Shown piece by piece: positions 58,208 through 64,000 of a DNA stretch of 64,000 nt. The translations under genes and the position numbers were made by a program. This DNA comes from Taenia hydatigena (Eukaryota > Platyhelminthes > Cestoda > Cyclophyllidea > Taeniidae), in assembly GCA_036345935.2 (NCBI GenBank), contig JADWOT020000003.1, forward strand, positions 14,919,901-14,983,900. The letters are read 5' to 3'. Numbering within the stretch: the first letter of the stretch is position 1; each line of letters begins with the position of its first letter. Below the pieces are notes generated by a model. That model searched no databases. It was not told where the DNA came from and worked only from the letters and a program-made list of their open reading frames with translations.

Positions 58208-61200
58208 ATGCCGTTAACAAGGCTTTTCATAATCGACGTAACAATTCTCACTTTCGCCGGTCTTTCGGGCCTGCTTTCGCTGATCTGCTTCAGTGCGACC
58301 ATCCATTGGGCTATCAACGCGAAACCGAAATGCGAAGGATGTGTAGCCGGAACGGAGAGTCGGTGCTTATCAAGTACGTCTCAGTTGCTTTAACTCCTTA
58401 ATTTACTAACTTTCCTTCGAGGATCCAATTGTTTAGTCCGCGTAGCTTTTTTACTGCCTCTCACGTAGGTGATAGTTACCACCGGAGGATAATTGAACTT
58501 TTTTATTGGGGAGAATAAAGACTCAGTAACGGTAGGATGACGCAAATCAAACATTTAAACCTCAACTTGTATGAGAAACGTTATTTCTCTCTTTACATTT
58601 TCCCCTTTCTTCATATCCAGTCAGGTTTGTAGGTGGCGATACGAAATGACATCGCATTTTTAAAAAAAGGATATAAAAATTTATTGCCTTTACGGGAATT
58701 ATACGGACTAGCTGGCAAAATATTGAGTTGGAAGTTAAGCACTTATTACTAATGACGTGAACCATTGTCCATGCGTACGTTGAATTTGATATCATCGAAA
58801 TTATTTCGTTGAAATTATTGGTCTGATATTTTGAATAATAGTGGACATATATTAACTGCTAGATAGTCACGCTTACGGCGATTCCGGATTTCTTTGATCA
58901 GAAGTGATAGTCACAACCCAAACATGAAGCCCTTACATATCAGGTGGGCGGAAATAGGATGCTGCACGAATCCTAACCTCAAATGTGCTTATTTCCTTAG
59001 ATGACATATTTTGGCGGTGTTAACTGACCCCTATTTTTGTTTGCAAGTTTACCCTCGTCTTGCCGTAAGTCAATTACACTTTTGGCATTTCAATCTACTT
59101 ACTGCAGTTAGCGAACTGTCTTTATTGCACTGCGTGAAAAGCACTCTTGGTTTCCTTTTCTTAAATTGCTTTTAAATTAAGTGGATTATTTTATATCTAC
59201 GCATTCATTAGTTGCAAACTAAAATTGCTTATGTGGAAGCACACTTTTGCCTCATCGCTGTCTACCACCACGCTTAGTTACAAAAAAAAACTACCAGTTT
59301 GTGAAATATCCATCAGTTTGGAGGATTCCTGTCTACAATTAATGCTTTGAATGATGCATGTAGACTAGAACATGATCACAACAAACGTTTTTTCCGAAGA
59401 TCCTTTTGACAGGAAGGTGGAGCACACACCTCGCTTGCGACACTTAGCATTTAAGGCATCTCAACTGCATCCTCCTACACCCCTTCCCACTTGGTCTTGG
59501 CTTTTCAGGGAACATTTTGAACTGCGGTTTTTTAGAATCGCAGTAGGGTTTTTTTTTTATTTGTTTTCACTCATCACGTCGAAGCCTTCCAACCAAATGC
59601 ATTTTGTTTATAAAAAAAGTGAGGCGCTTTTGGCGTTTGTCAGGATTTGTTATTGCCTTTCAGGATGCGCGTCTTCCCCTGGTCATGCAAAATGAGTGGT
59701 TGAGGAAAATTTGTGTCCCACGGTAATTGCAGTAATAACTGTCGTTGAAGACGGCTTTTTTCAAATGAGCATATGTAGATAAAGGAATTCTTCCCTACAT
59801 TTGAGAAACGTTTGCCTCCTGAACTAACGATCTGTAACATTAACTTTTCTGGCACATTCCTGATTGAAGAAAGCCCTCCTTTTGACAACTTCGGGAGCGG
59901 AATTCTTGCCCTCTTTGAAGTTGAAAGCGGGTTTGATTAGAACTATTATTTGAAACCAACTAGTACCCCAAGCTGTGAAAACATCAATGATTATTGATGC
60001 TTTGGCCATTTTGCAAAACTGCAGAGTCGAAGGTGCCCAAAGATTTCAGCCAAACGCCTTATTCCTCTCACGGAGTGGCCCTGTATACGAGCATAAGCGG
60101 AGCTATCTCAGCTGATGTCTCCTTCTCCTCGGATTTATTGCCACGAGGTCACCTAATTAAAATCGGATTTACTTGCAGCTTTGCGTTTGGAGGTGATGAA
60201 TGACCTCAACTGTAGAAGCGTGTAAATGTTTTAGCGTTTAGGATAAATTATTTTCCTCTTGCTTGGCTGGATGCTTTGTCATTAACTGCAATAGACTTTT
60301 TTTCGCGCAAAAACACATTAATAAAGAGGACGGGGTAAACTTTTCACTAACAAATATTCCCCCTAACTAATTTGAAAACCTTGAGCACGTCAAGGGTGGG
60401 TGGGATTCGATTAGATTTTATTCTCTTTTTCGTTATGGAGAAGGAGTTTCTAAGGTTTAGCAGTCTTAACTCTGATGCCTTAATCTCCAGAATACCACAT
60501 TAATTTTACAACACGTCCGCGTGCATTAGCTATTCACAAAGTTTTGGAAGCAGCCTTTCCGAAATTTTAAGGAGGATTTCCGAGCCATTGCTATTAAAGG
60601 TTTGATATTTCAACGCGGAATAATATTAGGAAATTCCTTTCTACGATGTTTAGTTATATTTTAATAAGGTTCCCCTAGAACATACAAATATATCGAATAA
60701 TGGTGCGTATGTGGCGCCCTGAAGACTTCCTTGAGGACGCAAGAAGACATAACACTCGGACAAAATATGTTTTTGGCTTGTCGGAGAAACAGTGGCGGAT
60801 CTCCAAAGTGGCCTTTTACCAAAACCGAGTTAAGAAACCTTTAAAGTGCTACGTGGTCTCTCTCCTCTTTGAAGTGTCGTCCCAACGCTTCCCTTGGTCA
60901 ACCATTGTAACATAATCAGTACTGCAAGGGAGTCGCCCACCGGTTAACAGCGCCATCCATTAAATTTCCATTCAGCTGAGAAAGTGCTTAGCTCCAACGT
61001 CACTGATCCCTCTTGGCAAATCTACCAGATCTAGGGTTATGCCCTGTTTGGAAGCTGTGTTGAAGGGAACTGGCATATGCAGGCCACTACTCTGAACCTT
61101 GGTGCACTTATCCAGAAGCAGAGTCATGTAGTAAAGGACAATGTTTAAAATATTTTTTGAGACAAGATTTTACGTTTATTTCTCATTACCATACTGTTCA

Positions 61201-62590
61201 AAGCTGTTAAACCATATCTATCTGAGTTATATATTTAGCTAGTAGAAAGGTGGAGGAGGTTTTGCATGCTCACATAATTAATCTTCATACAATAACGGTA
61301 AACTTTTTCGTAACTTATCCACATAGTTCAGTTTTAAATAGCATCCCTGGGGATCACGGAACTGGAATGGTTGCCAGAGGTACGCGTCAACTTCAAACTT
61401 TTTGAGGGATGTCACTGATTCTTCCACTCCGCCACGGTTTGTCATCCAGCGATAGAACTCAGGAAATTTGTCCCTTAAGAAGGGGTTCACTTCCCACTGC
61501 CACCATTGTAGTGCTTAAAGACTTTTTTGAGGATAAAAGAAGCCATAACACTCGAGCAGCGTATGTATTGTCGACGTAGAGAGAAGATTAGGCCTAGTGG
61601 CATAGCCCGGAGGCTGGGTCGCCCGTCGGAACTGCAATGGTGGAGACCCTAAGTATCTCCGTTACCAAAACTCAGAGCTAAAAAGACGCCTAAATTCTCG
61701 CATGTATGTAATTTGAGCCGGATATGGAACAAATTTTCAGGAAGTGCATTACCAAAACCATTTCTGCTTTTTTCTATGGCCCTTGTTGTTAAAGGAAACA
61801 AAATTATAGAGGGTCACTCACGACCTCCATTCATTCAATGGCAATGAGTGTCTAGCATTACTTACACGACAACCGACCAACATTCGTCAGGTTTCGGATG
61901 ACGAATTTTGCCCTGGGAGATAAATAGACCACCGGGAGGAGTTCCAAGGCCACACTTTAAGTCACAGTGCGAGAAATTGATGTGAGCTCTTCATAAGGCA
62001 AATATGGCGAGCTTAGAATCTCAAAAACTCCTCTATAAAATGCCAACAGCCTAGTTGCGATACACGAGTTTAAGATTGGAACATACTGATATGTTTTCCA
62101 AGTGCGTTTGTAGTAACTTTTGGGCACCTGGGACTATGAGTGGTGTAAAGATAGCCATGGCTTTTGATACTAAATATCGAATAATCGTTTCTGGTGCATG
62201 CTAATGAAAGCTATAACTGTTCAAAGGATATAGCGGCCTATGGGTTTAATAGCCTACTTCTTGCACAACTTTCTGTCGATGAAAGACAAGTGAAAAGTAG
62301 GACATGTCAGCAGATGTGGATCTTGGCTTATTTTTGACCGAAGGAAATTGACTTCCTTACGCACAGATTACCAATCTTGTCTCAGTAAATACTCGACCTC
62401 ATTAGCATAATTGCTACGGGTTCGGGATACCACCTTTTAGCCGGGGCCTCGGCTGTGCCAAAATTCATCGCCCTCGGTTGTGGCTGCAGCCTCACAGCCT
62501 TTGTCATTGGGGTTCTGCGATTGCACCTGGAGAAGATCGGCCGACACAAACACTCTCGAATTGCCTACATCGCCCTCCTTAGTTCAGGAT
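58208..62590 (+). CDS. Candidate multi-membrane-span protein gene (incomplete model)
   Basis: Unrecognised. Three exons look real. 58208-58373 starts MPLTRLFIIDVTILTFAGLS, has one membrane segment (LLSLICFSATIHWAI) and a Cys-rich loop (CEGCVAGTESRC), donor GTACGT in phase 1. 60025-60192 joins in phase 1 (SKVPKDFSQTPYSSHGVALY, then IKIGFTCSFAFG) and leaves in phase 1. 62406-62590 (IIATGSGYHLLAGASAVPKF, then a segment GCGCSLTAFVIGVL and a basic HKHSR tail) enters in phase 2, so at least one exon between is missing. A membrane start, Cys loop and later segments recall claudin-like or other four-span proteins, but no signature settles this. The minus-strand TRIM at 60710-61680 would lie in an intron. 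Confidence 0.4.
60710..61680 (-). mobile_element. TRIM carrying a captured host mRNA 3' end
   Basis: On the minus strand a 5' LTR (61680-61507, ending GCACTACA) is followed by ATGGTGGCAGTGGGAAG, the family primer-binding region. The other end has TRIM interior (ccaagagggatcagtgacg), a purine tract (caaagaggagagaga) and a 3' LTR (about 60852-60710). Between them lie a 71-codon frame, a stop and an AATAAA that are foreign to the intact TRIM at 5659-6535. Confidence 0.7.
61278..61492 (-). CDS. Host-derived terminal exon fragment inside the TRIM
   Basis: The frame reads WEVNPFLRDKFPEFYRWMTN, then KKFEVDAYLWQPFQFRDPQG, ending KLRKSLPLLYED and TAA. Composition and motif density look like a real conserved protein C-terminus, with an AATAAA (61180-61175) about 100 bp after the stop. 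The family is not recognised. It begins within the TRIM primer-binding region, and the GGCAG there could act as an acceptor, so a transcript from a neighbouring gene might splice in. Otherwise it is a dead fragment. Confidence 0.45.
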
Positions 62591-63899
62591 GTAAGTTACT
62601 TTTGGTTGTTTTTAGTTAGATACAACTTATTGACTAGTGTACCATGCTACTTTGGACTTTCGTGTCTATTTTAGTTTTTTTGCTAATAGCACGATTTAGG
62701 CGTTTCGTTTCGTTACTTCGCTAGTTCCTTTTGAATCTATTTTGCTTGATTTCTTCCACTTCATACAACAAAAGTTTTGTGAATGAACAGCAAAAAAAGG
62801 GAACCAACAGCATTGTCATTTTGCCGTAAAATATGTGCCATATATGGTCCACTATGCCCGGACACTTCGATTTTATCACTTGAATTATCACAGGAAGTAT
62901 GCGAAAGCCAAATGATGAAGCAATTTTGTCATGGTAGAAAACCTACTGACATGCGTGTCCACTAAGCACTGCATCATTACTCGCCGAAAAGGAAACATTT
63001 TGCATTTCTTTCATACCATGCGACAAAAGGCACAAATAGTCATCAGGTGGATTCTGATTAAAGGCCTAGATGCTGTTTTATGGAGCAACATGCAATTTGT
63101 TGAATCATAAAATAAGGCTTAAACAAATATGGGAACATCTGTCATTTTGACTATGCTGCTCGGTGTCTGAGTCTCGCATGCATTAAGGGAGTTGGACAAA
63201 ATGGAGTTGGGCAGTGCATAGTCCTACACAATGCTTAAAGTTATCCGCTTCAATTGAACTCTCACTTGCATGAAATCCTATTGTATTCAAATTCTGAGAT
63301 TGAATAGGTTTTCATTCAACGCCTCGTGCATTGACCATTTATGAAAGTCTTTGTACCCGTCAAGGTCAAATGTTGGCCAAATTTAATTAGCCGACACTTT
63401 TCTCTTCAAGTTGAAATGTCGGATTGGCTGATGCAAATCAAAAGCTCATTTGGTTATGCCACCAATGTGCTATTATATCTTCCGGATTTGTGGAGCGCAC
63501 TTTGGATCAGGCACAAAAATTGGTAATAAAGTCAGTTGGGAAAAATTTAGGCACCGAATAGAGTTTTACATTGTGCACGCATAGCGGTCTTTACGGTATG
63601 TTTTGAACAATAGAATCTTTTGTTGGGATTTCAGCATTTGATGCAGTTTCTGGAACTTATGGAAAATATTTATTTGTCAGCGTCCTATACAAAGGCGCTT
63701 CGACATTGCTTTAACGAAGGGTGTGCAAGTCAGAATAGACGTTTCCGCGTTTCTCCAAATCAGAAAAGGGCGAGATTTATTTATTCCCCTGTAAAGTGTA
63801 TTGCAGTTCTTAACTAATATCACGGAAAGATTTGTTAGTATGGCCTGTTCGACTCTTTTTAACTCACACAAGCGTTTTACACACTAAACCGAATGTTAA
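62591..63899. other. Intron or intergenic, no gene seen
   Basis: AT-rich with short ORFs only. It may be intronic to the membrane-protein candidate. Confidence 0.4.
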
Positions 63900-63928
63900 T
63901 GGAGACATCTGCTCTGCTTTTGGGCAGA

Positions 63929-64000
63929 AACCGGTTCGTCAACGCTGTGAACGTTATTGAAGTACAGTCATACGACATTGGGATGTTTAACTTTGGCCTG
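63929..64000 (+). CDS. Possible exon running off the window edge
   Basis: After a ctctgcttttgggcag acceptor, a frame reads NRFVNAVNVIEVQSYDIGMF and stays open to the last base. Entry phase 2 does not match the exit phase of the exon at 62406-62590, so it may follow an unseen exon or belong to another gene. Confidence 0.3.

Overview
This is eukaryotic DNA, most likely from a taeniid tapeworm (Taenia/Echinococcus group). The evidence is short GT-AG introns (44 to about 150 bp), a non-coding LTR element at 5659-6535 that matches the known architecture of the taeniid Ta-TRIM family, many decayed relatives of it, and genes for secreted repeat proteins. Species assignment is inference, since no marker gene is present.

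Region 1 (1-21.5 kb) holds two paralogous genes of one secreted, probably membrane-anchored protein family. Gene A (1-3838, 5' end outside the window) and gene B (13441-21162, complete with TATA box and signal peptide) are built from a repeated three-exon cassette of 94 bp, 64 bp and a longer third exon. The phases run 2>0, 0>1, 1>2, so a whole cassette can be duplicated without changing frame. Gene B has eight cassettes, four of them almost identical. Gene A has instead expanded a 53-residue repeat inside one third exon. Both genes end in the same special cassette: an aspartate run, a Pro/Ser stretch and a hydrophobic C-terminus.

Region 2 (21.5-26.4 kb) is gene-poor and full of decayed TRIM pieces.

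Region 3 (26.4-50.0 kb) is a large inverted duplication. The left arm is about 26387-32940, the right arm about 40766-50036, and the right arm carries two extra blocks, one of which is a decayed TRIM. The spacer contains an assembly gap inside a 75-bp tandem array. That array is the body of a minus-strand gene with a signal-peptide exon, a 44-bp intron, a 25-residue repeat region and a polyadenylation signal.

Region 4 (50.0-64 kb) contains gene relics, a well-supported multi-exon CTU2/NCS2 gene (tRNA wobble-uridine thiolation), a tentative small gene, exons of an unrecognised multi-membrane-span protein, and a minus-strand TRIM that appears to contain the 3' end of a host mRNA.

The two secreted repeat systems (the three-exon cassette family and the 25-residue repeat gene) are the strongest candidates for undescribed biology. 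Gene models were built by hand from splice signals and reading phase; no homology search was possible.
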